NCBI GenBank assembly: GCA_937900045.1 | Contig: CALCEB010000093.1 | Coordinates: forward strand, 1 to 49,740 | From: an uncultured Acidobacteriota bacterium | Lineage (GTDB): Bacteria; Acidobacteriota; Terriglobia; UBA7540 | Reading direction: 5' to 3' | Length of the DNA: 49,740 nucleotides | In this document: positions 9,362 to 20,200 of the stretch, in pieces | Position numbering within the stretch: position 1 is the stretch's first letter | Layout of the letters: the number at the start of each line of letters is the position of its first letter | Made by a program: the position numbers and the translations under genes | The notes under the pieces: model-generated | Told to the model about the DNA's origin: nothing | Database searches by the model: none | What the model saw: only the letters and a program-made list of their open reading frames with translations

Positions 9362-9402
9362 GGTGTGGATAAGAGCCTAGCAGTGGACTCTGGGCGTCTC
9401 AC

Positions 9403-10005
9403 TCAGAGTGAGCTTTCGCGCCGCTTCTGCGCCCAGCGATAAGCGAGCGTGGCGGCCACAATCGCCACCACGGCGGCGAGCGACATCCAGCCTATATTTT
9501 GCTTCAAATATTGGGCCGCCGCGGGGCCGTATTTTGCTCCAAGCCATGCCTCCGCGCCGAAGCGCAGGCCGCGTCCCACGATGAGCGCCAGGAGAAATCT
9601 GGACACGTCTACATGCAGGCCGCCGGCAATGATTGGAAAAAGCTTGAATGGAGTTGGAGGCGGCAGCAATGAACCTACCAGGATGGAAACAAAATCGTTC
9701 CGCTCAATCCAATGCCGAATTTGCGTTTTTTGTTTCGGGGTTCCTTCTTTCACCACCATCTTCTTACCGCGGCGGGTGATGGCGTAGAGCACGTAGGCTC
9801 CAAGAACGGATCCCAGCGTCGATATGATTGCGTCAAAGAAAGCATAATGGGGGTTGACGCTGGAGAGGTTGATCAAAAGCAGATCGTTAATCACTGGAAA
9901 AGCCAGGAAAGACGAATCCAGAAATGAAATGGCGAACAACCCCCAGATGCCGTAGCGGCTTAGGATAGGTCCCAATGCAGTGATGATAGTTTTAAGATGA
10001 CCCAT
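9403..10005 (-). CDS. VTT/DedA-type (YqaA-like) inner membrane protein
   Basis: A 200-residue membrane protein of the SNARE-associated/VTT superfamily, related to DedA proteins that act in lipid transport and membrane homeostasis. The first hydrophobic block carries LDSSFLAFP, the middle has STLGSVLGAYVLYAITRRGK, and SLLPPPTPFKLFPIIAGG is the re-entrant motif before the GG-containing segment. Two helices close the protein. The frame is open upstream to 10206, but that extension is Arg-rich and unrelated to the family; the ATG at 10005 follows GAGGGC and gives the normal length. It is divergent from the hyuA gene, with about 200 bp between them. Confidence 0.82.
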   Translation of the reverse strand: MGHLKTIITALGPILSRYGIWGLFAISFLDSSFLAFPVINDLLLINLSSVNPHYAFFDAIISTLGSVLGAYVLYAITRRGKKMVVKEGTPKQKTQIRHWIERNDFVSILVGSLLPPPTPFKLFPIIAGGLHVDVSRFLLALIVGRGLRFGAEAWLGAKYGPAAAQYLKQNIGWMSLAAVVAIVAATLAYRWAQKRRESSL

Positions 10006-10214
10006 CAACGGTTGCCCTCGGCATGGCGGACCATTGTACCGGGAGGCCGCGAGTTGGTGCAATCTTCTTCTGGTCCTCGAATGGAGCGTGCGGATAGTCC
10101 AGGATACGGTTAGAGCTTGTATCCAACCACGTGCAGCCACTATCGCTGCCCCGGCGCTGCTGGCCCACGACACGCGTGGAGTTGGATAAGAATAACCGAT
10201 CTCCAAGGCGGAAA

Positions 10215-12437
10215 ATGGCTCGCTTGATGCGTTGCGGAGTGGACACGGGCGGCACCTTTACGGACGTTGTTATCTTTGAAGGCGCCGAACTCAGAACGGT
10301 GAAAGTCTTCTCGACGCGGGAAAATCCGGCGAGAGGAATCCTGGAGGGACTGGCTCGAATCCTTCCCAGTTCGTCCCGCCCACGCGGTACGCTCGAAGTG
10401 ATTCATGGAACGACCGTGGCCACCAATGCCCTAATCGAACGGCGCGGTGCGAGAGTAGCATTGGTCACGACAGAAGGCTTTGAAGACCTCCTTGAAATCG
10501 GACGTCAGTCCCGGCCGCGGCTCTATGACTTCAAAGTCCGGCGGGAGCCGCCGCTGGTTCCGAAGGAGCGGCGGTTCGGAGTGGCAGAGCGAACGGACGC
10601 TAACGGAAAAATAGTCCGCCGGCCAACCCTGGCCGGACTTCGCCGTCTCAAGAAGAGCCTGCTGAAAAGCGGTGCGGAATCGGTGGCTCTCTGCTTCTTG
10701 TTTTCCTTCGCGAACACAGCCGATGAGAAAGTTGTAGCAGAATTTTTGCGGACCACGGGTCTGCCCATCTCCGCATCCCACGAAATCCTGCCTGAGTTCA
10801 GAGAGTACGAGCGACTCTCAAGCGTGGTGGTGAATGCCTATCTTGTTCCATTGATGAGCAGCTATCTGAGGCAACTTGAAGAAAGCCTCGAATCACGGAA
10901 TGCCCCCTTTCCCGGACAATCCACCAAGGCCAAGACGCTGCAGGATGCTCGCCAGAAGGTATCAACCCCGGCCAAATCCTTGAACGTAAGCGTCGCCAAG
11001 GATGGCGCGTCCAGTCTCGCACCGTCCGGAGATTATCTTCAGGGTTACGCTTCCAGCCGGGTTTATCTGATGCAATCGAGCGGCGGAATTGCAGCCGCTG
11101 AGCGGATTCGGATGGAGCCGGTTCGAACCATTCTCTCCGGGCCTGCCGGAGGTGTCGCCGCCGCTCACAGGCTTGCTTGCCGCTTGGGACTGCGGAAGGT
11201 AATCAGCTTCGACATGGGTGGTACATCCACGGACGTGTGCCTTCTGGACGGAAGCCCACGCATGACGCGCGAGGCGGTTGTGGGCGGGCTGCCGATTGCT
11301 GTCCCGATGATGGACATTCACTCTGTGGGCGCTGGCGGGGGGTCACTGGTGAGAATCGACGCCGGAGGCGCCTTGCGTGTGGGACCGGAAAGCGCCGGCG
11401 CCGAACCCGGGCCGGCCTGTTATGGCCGCGGGGGCGACCGGCCCACCGTGACCGATGCCAACCTGATTCTCGGCCGCCTTGATTCTTCCCACTTCCTAGG
11501 CGGCGATTATCAATTGAATGAACAAACTGCCCAGGTCTGTTTCCGTCGATTCCTGAAAGAGAACCAGGCCCTGCGGTTAGGCGCCACGAAGTCCTATCCG
11601 AATGTCTTCAGCCTCGCAGAGGGAATCATCGCCGTGGCCAACGCCACCATGGAGAGGGCGCTGCGGGTTGTGTCGGTCGAGCGAGGCCACGATCCACGGG
11701 AATTCACCGTGGTAACATTCGGGGGAGCGGGTGGACTTCATGCTGCGGATCTGGCGCGTTCCCTGGGAATCCGCACTGTCATTATTCCTCAAAATCCCGG
11801 CTCCTTTTCGGCGCTCGGAGTTCTGCTTGCAGATTTGGTCCGGGACGTTTCGATCTCCGTGTTGATGCCAGTTCCGCTGTCATCGCAGGGCACGAAATCA
11901 GATCAAGCCCGGAATCTACTCGATGAATTGCATCGGCGTTTTGAGAGGCTCGAAAATACCGGCCGGACCGCGCTCGAGCAGGAAGGCTTCGACGGGCGAC
12001 TGGCCCGCGCCGAACGCCGGCTCGATGTACGCTACGCCGGGCAGGGTTACGAACTGACGGTTCCCTTGAGCGCTCATTTTGCTGACGATTTTCATGTGGA
12101 ACACTTCAAGGCCCACGGGCATTCGCAGCCGGGACGCCCGCTCGAAATCGTCAGCCTCAGAGTGCGGCTGACGATTCAAACTCAACAGCCTCCGGTACGA
12201 GCGCGACGGTCAGGAAAAACAAATTCCAAACCGGCAGTGATTGGAAGGAAAGCAGTTTGGTTCGCGGGGAAAGCAGTGGGTAGCCAGGTCTACGCCCGTC
12301 ACTTGCTGCGCCCCGCCATGCGCTTGCAGGGACCGGCGATCATTACCGAATACAGCGCAACCACGGTTGTTCCCCCGGACTATTCATGCCGGGTCGATCC
12401 ATTCCTGAATCTGGTTTTGGAGCGCCATGCGCGTTGA
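10215..12437 (+). CDS. hyuA: Hydantoinase/5-oxoprolinase subunit A
   Basis: ATP-dependent amidohydrolases of this family open lactam or hydantoin rings (5-oxoproline, N-methylhydantoin) or act as acetone-carboxylase relatives, as a complex with HyuB. The N-terminal GVDTGGTFTDV phosphate-binding motif, HGTTVATNA, the central SGPAGGV and DMGGTSTDV motifs, and GGAGGLHA are all present, so the ATPase fold is complete. Length is 740 residues, longer than the usual ~690, mainly because of an extra Ser/Lys/Ala-rich stretch at about residues 222-280, just before the MQSSGG motif. The ATG at 10215 follows AAGG with 6-nt spacing; the upstream 28 codons of open frame are not conserved-looking. The stop overlaps the hyuB start by 11 bp, which implies translational coupling. 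The substrate cannot be decided from sequence. Confidence 0.92.
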   Translation: MARLMRCGVDTGGTFTDVVIFEGAELRTVKVFSTRENPARGILEGLARILPSSSRPRGTLEVIHGTTVATNALIERRGARVALVTTEGFEDLLEIGRQSRPRLYDFKVRREPPLVPKERRFGVAERTDANGKIVRRPTLAGLRRLKKSLLKSGAESVALCFLFSFANTADEKVVAEFLRTTGLPISASHEILPEFREYERLSSVVVNAYLVPLMSSYLRQLEESLESRNAPFPGQSTKAKTLQDARQKVSTPAKSLNVSVAKDGASSLAPSGDYLQGYASSRVYLMQSSGGIAAAERIRMEPVRTILSGPAGGVAAAHRLACRLGLRKVISFDMGGTSTDVCLLDGSPRMTREAVVGGLPIAVPMMDIHSVGAGGGSLVRIDAGGALRVGPESAGAEPGPACYGRGGDRPTVTDANLILGRLDSSHFLGGDYQLNEQTAQVCFRRFLKENQALRLGATKSYPNVFSLAEGIIAVANATMERALRVVSVERGHDPREFTVVTFGGAGGLHAADLARSLGIRTVIIPQNPGSFSALGVLLADLVRDVSISVLMPVPLSSQGTKSDQARNLLDELHRRFERLENTGRTALEQEGFDGRLARAERRLDVRYAGQGYELTVPLSAHFADDFHVEHFKAHGHSQPGRPLEIVSLRVRLTIQTQQPPVRARRSGKTNSKPAVIGRKAVWFAGKAVGSQVYARHLLRPAMRLQGPAIITEYSATTVVPPDYSCRVDPFLNLVLERHAR

Positions 12438-14058
12438 TGCCGCCGAACTTGAAATTATTAAAAATCTCTTCCACTCAGTCGCCGAAGAGATGGGCGGGGC
12501 ATTGCGGCGGTCAGCGTTCTCGCCCAACATCAAGGAGCGGCGGGATTACTCCTGCGCGGTTTTTGACGGCAAGCAAAGAGCGGTGGCGATGGGTGACCAC
12601 ATGCCCGTGCATTTGGGATCCATGCCCATGTCCGTGGGCGCCGCCGTCTCAGCACTTGATCTGAAGCCCGGCGATATCGCCATCTTAAATGACCCTTATG
12701 CAGGGGGAACTCACCTGCCCGACATCACCTTGGTGATGCCGGTGGCGATGCCCGGGAGCGCAGCGCCAATTTTCTATGTTGCAAACCGCGCCCATCATTC
12801 GGACGTGGGAGGCGCTCAGCCGGGGTCCATGGGCTTGAGCGAGGAGATCATTCAAGAAGGCTTGCGGATTCCGCCGGTCCTTTTCTTTCGCGCCGGAAAG
12901 GTAGAGGAAGGCGTGCGCGCAATGCTGCTGGCAAACGTGCGGACACCGGCCGAGCGTGAGGGCGACCTGATGGCGCAAATCACCTCCTGCCGCCTGGGCG
13001 AGCGCAGGCTGCGGGAGATTGTGACCAAACATGGGACCGCGAAAACGCGCTTCTATCTGGAAGAGTTGCAGAACTACTCCTCGCGCCTCATGCGCCGTGC
13101 CATTCGCAATATACCGGACGGCATCTACGCCGGCGAGGACTTCTTAGATGATGATGGAATTGAGAACAATGCCGTGCGGTTGAAGGTTCGCGTCACGGTT
13201 CGCGGCGAAAAAGCTCAAGTCGATTTCACGGGCACTTCACCTTCCTGTCGCGGAAGCATCAACGCGGTGTTGGCAATCACGAAGTCGACGGTTTTCTATG
13301 TGTTTCGGTGCCTACTGGGTGAGGAAGCGCCGGCTTGTTCCGGCCTCATGGAGCCCATCACGGTTATAGCGCCGCAAGGATGCGTGCTCAATGCTCAGTT
13401 TCCAGCAGCGGTTGCGGGCGGCAATGTCGAAACTTCTCAGCGCATCGTCGATGTTCTTCTGAAGGCCCTGGCTCAGGCACTGCCGCTGGAAATCCCCGCA
13501 GCAAGCTCAGGGACGATGAACAATCTGTCATTCGGCGGAGTCGACCCAAGGCCCGGGCCGCGACAGGGCGAGACGTTCACTTACTACGAAACCATTGCTG
13601 GCGGGATGGGCGCCCGGCCGGACGCAGATGGATTGAGCGGCGTTCATACCCATATGACGAATTCATTGAATACTCCGATTGAAGCCTTGGAGTCAGCTTA
13701 TCCGATCCGGATTCGGCGTTATGCGCTGCGGTCAGACTCTGGGGGCAAGGGTTTGTTTCGCGGCGGCGATGGAATCATCCGGGAAATTGAATTCCTGACG
13801 GACGTGAATTGCAGTATCCTTTCCGACCGGAGACGATTTTCGCCCTACGGTCTACAAGGAGGCCATCCCGGAAAGCCGGGCCGGAACGTCCTGTTTTTGC
13901 CAGGGACCGTAAAGGGGCAAGCGGTTAAGTTACCATCGAAGGCTATGTTTGCCGCGCCAGCGGGAAGCTGTCTATCAATCGAAACACCCGGCGGCGGCGG
14001 TTGGGGTATTCCGCGGGCGAAAACAAAAGAGAGACGTGGTAAGCAGCACCTTAAATAA
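12427..14058 (+). CDS. hyuB: Hydantoinase/5-oxoprolinase subunit B
   Basis: Partner subunit of HyuA; together they form the ATP-dependent ring-opening amidohydrolase. The family blocks are clear: an N-terminal segment with RRSAFSPNIKERRDYSCA, GDHMPVHLGSMP, LNDPYAGGTHLPD, NRAHHSDVGG with its His-Asp set, and the C-terminal GGGGWG. At 543 residues it has the family's normal length and no gap. It starts inside the last codons of hyuA (11-bp overlap) and is followed after 52 bp by an exported glycosylasparaginase on the same strand. The three genes probably form one operon for salvage of amide-linked amino-acid derivatives. That joint role is inferred from neighbourhood only. Confidence 0.93.
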   Translation: MRVDAAELEIIKNLFHSVAEEMGGALRRSAFSPNIKERRDYSCAVFDGKQRAVAMGDHMPVHLGSMPMSVGAAVSALDLKPGDIAILNDPYAGGTHLPDITLVMPVAMPGSAAPIFYVANRAHHSDVGGAQPGSMGLSEEIIQEGLRIPPVLFFRAGKVEEGVRAMLLANVRTPAEREGDLMAQITSCRLGERRLREIVTKHGTAKTRFYLEELQNYSSRLMRRAIRNIPDGIYAGEDFLDDDGIENNAVRLKVRVTVRGEKAQVDFTGTSPSCRGSINAVLAITKSTVFYVFRCLLGEEAPACSGLMEPITVIAPQGCVLNAQFPAAVAGGNVETSQRIVDVLLKALAQALPLEIPAASSGTMNNLSFGGVDPRPGPRQGETFTYYETIAGGMGARPDADGLSGVHTHMTNSLNTPIEALESAYPIRIRRYALRSDSGGKGLFRGGDGIIREIEFLTDVNCSILSDRRRFSPYGLQGGHPGKPGRNVLFLPGTVKGQAVKLPSKAMFAAPAGSCLSIETPGGGGWGIPRAKTKERRGKQHLK

Positions 14059-14110
14059 AACTTGCGAGCATCACATATCATTCACTTCACATTCCTGAAG
14101 AGAGGACACA

Positions 14111-15109
14111 ATGGAACCAGTCGATCGCAGGGACTTCATCAAGACAGTGGCGGGAACAGCAGCGATGGCAGCAGCTGACTTCAAGAGCACCTTAGGAGCG
14201 GAACCCGCCAATGCGGCAAGTGGATCAGGAGGGCCGGTTTTTCTGGCTACCTGGCCTCACGGCAAACCTGCAGTTGATAAAGCGGCGGAAGTGTTCCATT
14301 CGGGAGGCAGTCTTCTGGATGCAGTGGAAAAGGGCATCAACGTGCCAGAGGATGATCCCAAGGTTATGAGCGTCGGTTACGGCGGACTTCCGAATGAACA
14401 GGGCGTCGTGGAATTGGATGCAGCCATTATGGACGGCACGCGCCACCGCGCCGGATCCATCTGCAACCTGCACATGATCAAGAATCCCATCTCCGTAGCG
14501 CGCCTGGTGATCGAGAAGACCCGGCACACCACGATGGCAGGCGAGGGCGCTTATCAGTTCGCCCTGAAGATGGGTTTCAAACCGATGCAACTGCTGACCC
14601 CGGAAAGCCTGCAAAAATGGCTGGATTGGAGGGCCAAGCCGAATCACGAGACTTTCTGGGCGGTCTCGGCGGACAATCACGACACGATCGGCTTCGTGGC
14701 GACGGATGGCAAAGGGCACATGGTTTCCGGTTGCTCCACGTCGGGCCTCGCCTGGAAGATTCCCGGACGAGTGGCGGACTCACCTTTGGTGGGCTGCGGT
14801 GTTTACGCAAATGACAGCGTGGGAGCAGCATCCGCCACCGGCGATGGCGACCTGATGACCAATTACTGCACGAGTGTTTCGATTGTCCACATGATGGCAA
14901 GAGGCTTGACTCCGCAGGCGGCTTGCGAGGAGCTGCTGCATTTCATGGTCAAGACCGATCCCGCAAATCGCACCAGTGAATCGGCCGTAATTGCGATGAA
15001 CAATCAGGGTGAAATTGGGGCTGCGTCAATGAACGCCAAGTTCCACCTGCAATACGCCTTGTGGCGAAACGGCGAAAGCAAGATGGCCGATTCCGTAGTG
15101 CTCTATTAG
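14111..15109 (+). CDS. Tat-exported N4-(beta-N-acetylglucosaminyl)-L-asparaginase family protein
   Basis: An Ntn-hydrolase of the glycosylasparaginase/isoaspartyl-peptidase family, which cleaves the bond between asparagine and N-acetylglucosamine or related beta-aspartyl amides. The autoprocessing site HDTIGFVA, in which Thr becomes the N-terminal nucleophile, is followed by SGCSTSGLAWKIPGRV, DSPLVGCGVYA and the ATGDGD block, all typical. At 332 residues it is complete. The N-terminus DRRDFIKTVAG is a twin-arginine signal, so the enzyme is folded before export to the periplasm. AGAGGA precedes the ATG at normal spacing. It follows hyuAB and converges with the quinoprotein gene at 15161. Confidence 0.92.
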   Translation: MEPVDRRDFIKTVAGTAAMAAADFKSTLGAEPANAASGSGGPVFLATWPHGKPAVDKAAEVFHSGGSLLDAVEKGINVPEDDPKVMSVGYGGLPNEQGVVELDAAIMDGTRHRAGSICNLHMIKNPISVARLVIEKTRHTTMAGEGAYQFALKMGFKPMQLLTPESLQKWLDWRAKPNHETFWAVSADNHDTIGFVATDGKGHMVSGCSTSGLAWKIPGRVADSPLVGCGVYANDSVGAASATGDGDLMTNYCTSVSIVHMMARGLTPQAACEELLHFMVKTDPANRTSESAVIAMNNQGEIGAASMNAKFHLQYALWRNGESKMADSVVLY

Positions 15110-15160
15110 CTGCGCGCTTAGGCCACGTGCCGTCGCTCAAGAACGTGAAGCATTGACGCG

Positions 15161-16993
15161 CTACTTGCCATCAACAGAAAACGCCAGCAGCACGTTTCCG
15201 GCAAGGCCGTTGGTATAACCCGCATCCATGTAAAGCACCCCATCGACGATGGCCGGACCCGTGGCATTCAGCGACCCGCCGCGGGCTTTGACGCCATTGA
15301 CGGTTTGGAAATCCCGTGCTGTTTCAAAGTCCCACAGAAGGTTGCCGTTTTGCGCATTGTAGGCGCGGATGTGGCCGTCCTCAGACCCGGAGAACACCAC
15401 TCCAGGAATCGCCGTGACGGGCGCCATCTGTGCGGCGCTACATCCGAACTGGCTGGCGCAGTCCGGCTTCGCTGGGGGCGCATACCAGACTTTCTTACCG
15501 GTGGCAACTTGCAGTGCGAAAAGACCACCACCGGCAGCGGGATTGCCATCCTGCCAGTCGGAAAGGGGGAAAAATACTTCGTGACCTTCAGTTGCGCCAC
15601 CCCATTCGATTCCACCAAGCGGACCACCCTTGCCGATGCGCGACGCCCAAATGACACGACCGCGGTGCGCCGGGTCCAGGGCATAAACAACACCTGACTT
15701 TTGCCCAGCAATCAAGGACTTTTTCCCCCCAGGCGTTGAAACGAGCATGGGCGGGGATCCGAAGTCGTAATCTGTGCCTGGGTTCTTGGGACAATTGGCT
15801 TTGTCGGGAGCAACACAGGCAGTGTTCCAGCGGTCGTTCGGGGTGAACTGGCGGGCCCAAAGCATTTTCCCCGTATCCAGGCTCAGCGCGATCACCGCGT
15901 CCGTATAAGGACTGGTTGGGTCCGAGTAGCTGTTACCGGTGGCCACGTAGATGACGCGACGCTTAGGATCGATGGTTGGAGGGGACCAAACTGCCGCTCC
16001 CGAAGGCCCCCAGAGTTGAGTGCCAGCCGAATTCTTACCCGCCGGTTGGGCCGGATTGGGAATCATGCACGTTTTCCATATCTGTTTGCCAGTCCGGGCA
16101 TTAAGGGCCACAACGCTCCCCCGAAAAGTACAGCACGGGTACTTCGGATCAATGGCGGCGCCTTCCTCTCCCGACGAAACCGGAACGTAGAGTCGCCCAT
16201 GCCATAGAAGCGGTGATCCCGTGATGCGAGCCGCGGGATGAGCGTCCACATGAGTTTGCCACAGGAGAGCTCCGGTCAAAGAATTGAGGGCGTAGACATT
16301 TCCGCTGACATCGCCAAAGAATGCGGCACGCCCTTTGAGGCCGATCGACACGGCGGTTTTGACCGTTGACGGCGCCTTATAAGTCCAGTATATGCATCCC
16401 GTGTTTGCGTCGAGCGAATAAACTGTTCCATCTTCACTGCCCGCAAATACTCGCCCCCCATAGACAGTTGGTTGACCGAACGTGGCGGACGCGCCCGGAA
16501 ATCCAAAGGCCCACTTGAGTTTCAGCCTGGGAACATCCGAGGCATTCAATGCGGTAACTGCTTCCGGTTCAAATCGCGTATTGGACGTATCGAATCCCCA
16601 ACCGTCCCAGCCGGGATCATTCTCAACAATATGGGGCTTTGAGGTGCAAACACCTGCCTTGGCTTTCTGTGCCGTGGCCTCGACAGATGAAAGGAATTTC
16701 GCAACAGCTTCCCGCTGGGCCGGAGTCAGATGAGAACCCTGGATCTTCATCGTTCCAGTTGAAAGGGCGCTGACGATTTCTTGGCGGGGCAACTGACGGA
16801 GAGCATTTATCGATGGAGCGCGAGCGTCCCTGCTCTTGATATGGCACACCGCACAGCTGTCGTGAAAAATCGAGGCTCCGTCCTTATGTTGATGTTGCCC
16901 AGCCCGGCGAGCTGAATATGCAAACGGCAGTAAGAAAAAGCTCCAGCAGACGGCCAGGGTTGTCAGTCCGTCGTTTTTCCCGCATCGCTTCAT
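15161..16993 (-). CDS. Cytochrome c-PQQ beta-propeller fusion (polyvinyl-alcohol-dehydrogenase-like)
   Basis: An exported redox protein of 610 residues. After a signal peptide (to about residue 30) there is a single-haem cytochrome c domain with CAVCH (47-51) and a likely axial Met in TGTMKIQG near 82. Residues ~130-610 form an eight-bladed PQQ-type propeller with repeated W-motif blades such as GSVVALNARTGKQIWK and GNVYALNSLTGALLW. This architecture matches cytochrome-dependent polyvinyl alcohol dehydrogenase (PVA dehydrogenase), which oxidises secondary alcohols in the periplasm; the natural substrate here need not be PVA. Two Cys-rich insertions (YPCCTF, and ACVAPDKANCPKN) also occur. It is transcribed leftward, convergent with the asparaginase gene. 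About 270 bp upstream of its start show nothing I recognise. Confidence 0.85.
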   Translation of the reverse strand: MKRCGKNDGLTTLAVCWSFFLLPFAYSARRAGQHQHKDGASIFHDSCAVCHIKSRDARAPSINALRQLPRQEIVSALSTGTMKIQGSHLTPAQREAVAKFLSSVEATAQKAKAGVCTSKPHIVENDPGWDGWGFDTSNTRFEPEAVTALNASDVPRLKLKWAFGFPGASATFGQPTVYGGRVFAGSEDGTVYSLDANTGCIYWTYKAPSTVKTAVSIGLKGRAAFFGDVSGNVYALNSLTGALLWQTHVDAHPAARITGSPLLWHGRLYVPVSSGEEGAAIDPKYPCCTFRGSVVALNARTGKQIWKTCMIPNPAQPAGKNSAGTQLWGPSGAAVWSPPTIDPKRRVIYVATGNSYSDPTSPYTDAVIALSLDTGKMLWARQFTPNDRWNTACVAPDKANCPKNPGTDYDFGSPPMLVSTPGGKKSLIAGQKSGVVYALDPAHRGRVIWASRIGKGGPLGGIEWGGATEGHEVFFPLSDWQDGNPAAGGGLFALQVATGKKVWYAPPAKPDCASQFGCSAAQMAPVTAIPGVVFSGSEDGHIRAYNAQNGNLLWDFETARDFQTVNGVKARGGSLNATGPAIVDGVLYMDAGYTNGLAGNVLLAFSVDGK

Positions 16994-17262
16994 ATGGATA
17001 TGTAAAACTGCCCACTCCCGGGCAATTAGATGTTCCAGGTTGTGTTAAGATGCCTCGCGGCAACGCCTCCAAGCTGCCTTCCAAAAAAAGCAGTGTGCCC
17101 GAAGCGGGGTCGTTGCACGCCTATCCCTAGCATGACAGATTCGCAAGTTTGATGGAATCAGGTCACTGCCCCAATTCTCAGAGGGATTCCATGTAGGCCT
17201 GGCGAACTTCCCGAAGGAAGGGACCACTTTGATCTGACTATCGCTGAATGGCTAATTTGCGT

Positions 17263-20200
17263 TCACGACCAACCCTTAATTCTGCTGCGTGCAGCCGCGC
17301 TTTCGCCGTTTCCCGGAACCAGCAGCCACAAGAGGAAAATCACCAGCAGGACCGCAAGAACAGCTCCATTCCACCGGAATGAAGAAATCGGAACTCCGAG
17401 AAGTGACACGATGGAGCTGGCACACCCGGCCACCACTGCCGCGCCCATGTAAGCGGCCACATTATCCCGAAAAAAGAAGGCAACTAGAATTGCCCCGGCA
17501 ATCACAGGGAGAAACCGCAGTCCCCAGACTGCTGCATATTGCCGCACGGAGTGGGCGCCGGAAGGTCCAAGCGTGACCAGGAACAAGCCAAGTCCCAGCC
17601 AAAAGAGTCGGCGGGCATGGCGCCAAAGAAGCAAGACTCCATAAATGGTTACGGCCGCTCCTGCTGAAGAGGCAATCCCATAAAGAAGAGCGTGAAGGAA
17701 GGCGCCAAGGGCCGGACACGAGGCATCCACCTGCGGTGGCGCGAGGCTGATACTGACTGGCGCAAAGGCATGGAAGCGGTCCGTAAACCAGGCTAGAAGC
17801 TTTCCAACACCTTCTGACACTCCAGCCGCCAGCAGGATCACAGCGGCCGCGTCCCGCCGCCAAATTCGCCGCGAGTTCCGGCTCAGCAGGCGCCACGAAT
17901 CCGGATAGAGGCTCGTCCCAAGTCCTACCAGCAACCAGATGAAGAGGCCGGCTACCACAGGCGAGACGACAAGAGCCACAACCGCTTGAAGCTGAAAGTT
18001 CGAATAGGAAATGGATGTGTTATACCCGCGGTTAAGGGTGGAGAGCTGATTCAGTTCAGAAACGAAAACAATTGCGGTAAAGATCAAGCCCACCTTCAGA
18101 GCACGGCCCCAAAGAATACTACCCTGCTTCACCTGCCGGATGAGCAGCCAGACGACGCCTCCGGCAACTCCTGCCGCGAAAAGAATGGTCAGGCCCCAGA
18201 GGATGGAGTTCGGCAGTCCCGAGGACTCATGCTGACGAATCCACGCCTCCGGCAACTTGTAATAACGGGAAAAGCTGACCACCTGGTCCCCTGCGATCTC
18301 CACATCAAGTCTATAAAACGCCCCGCCCACGTTACGAGGGTCTCCGGGCTTGGCTTGCCAAACCAGCGAATAATCCATCCTCGCCTTTCGCTTATTTGCC
18401 TGCTGGCTTTGAAGAACGAAGTTGTCAAGCTTGTATCCGTATTGCTCAACTGCCTTCTCCGCAAGAGATTTCGCCTCGTCAACCGAAAGTGAAGCGCCAG
18501 GAGCATTCTCATCCAGCAGGTGTTCGACGCCAAACACTTTCCCGTGAATCGCATCCACAAAAACCCGGTACTCTTCCTTTTGCAGGGGCCTGAAATAACG
18601 AACCTCCCACAGCAGCATTTCAGTGGATTGGCGGTAAATCTGGTCTGTCTTCTGAACCGGCTCGCGTTCCAACAGATATCGAATCGTTAATGGGTCAACG
18701 TTTTCGTCGAACCAAGCAACTTTTTTGTAGCTTGCCGGATTTATATGCAGACCCTGAAGGTAAAGGTCTGCCTGGCGAACGGCCTCGGCTTTGGTTTGGT
18801 GAATTTTCAATCCGGAGCCAAAATGGTAAACGTGGACGATCGAAGCTCCAAGCCCTAGCGCGGCGAGGAGGATGGCCAACCGCACCCGGCCGGGTGTTAG
18901 AATCGGGTAGTCCAATGGCGCTTCCGCCGCCGGTTCCGCGGCCACTACCGGAGCGCGGGATACTCCTTCGCGCGCATTGGTGAAGCCGGATTCGTCCTTG
19001 AAAGCACCGGTGCGCCAATAGGCGGCCAGGGCCACTGCCAAAGGGATGAGCATGATCCCGGCGGACAGACCGCCGGAAATCATCAAGTAATGGTTGGGTG
19101 AGCGAAGAAGAAGGAAAGCGGTGTAAAGAGCGTCCACGGAGTAATGCCATATGAGGGTGGCAAGGATTCCGAATCGCAGCATGATGAGACCCGTGATGAT
19201 GCCGCCCACACCTACTTCCACGCCGCGAATAAAGAACGGCTGATTGGGATATGCGGAATGGAGAAAACCCCAGTTGAATGCCGCCAAGACCAGCGCCACG
19301 AACCATGAACGCGAGATCTTCCGAAGAAAGGGGATGGCGAAAGCGCGGAACTGCATCTCCTCAGTGACGGCGGGAAAGAAACCCGTGAAGAGTACGGCAA
19401 TCCACGGAAGCCGCGTGTTCAGCTCATTTGAAAACGGAAGGTCAACGGGAGCCCAAGCCCCCAGCTTGTTCGCCGCGAGATAGAAAACTGTCTGATAAGC
19501 AAAGAAAAAAAACGTGAGGCAAATGCCAACGATGTTCGCAATCAGGAAAGAACGCGAGCGCAAGCCGCCCCAGCTCAGATAGCGCCGAAGGGAGACGAAC
19601 CCCGGAAAGCTTTCCCGATAGACCGGCTCCGAGGCGGCCACCACAAGAAAGATGAGGACTCCAGTACCCAGGGCGCTGGTGAGACCCTGGAAAAAATAGC
19701 TCGTGATGAAACTCGAGAAGGAATCCGTGGTGTTGTAGGAAAATTCAGTGAGAGGAAATGTGTTCAAATGCCCGAGGAAGGCCAGCACTGCGGCCACCGC
19801 CCCGAAGCCGAAGCACATGCGCACGGGGATATCCCGGTCGCGGATACGGCGGAAGAGGATCACCAGCATGGCCACGCTCAGCAACACCCAAAAGACTTCG
19901 TCCACTACTTGCGCCGAATCGTTGCGCGAGCGTAGCTTTTCATAGCCGCGCTGCCATTGCTCGGGGATCTTCACGTATTCGCCGTAGCCATTTACTTGAT
20001 CGCCGGCGATATCCACTTCCACGCGGAGGCTGCCTTGCCCCAAATCAACATTTTTCTCTTTCCAGGTAAAGGTGTGGTCAGTCCGGGCAGGGCGCTGCTT
20101 GCTGCTCGCTTCGACAAATGACAAGGCGCTCAGGTCACTGTGCATGACGTTCCGCAGAAAACCCTCAGCGATAGATCGGGCGTGGTCTTGAGACAGGTTG

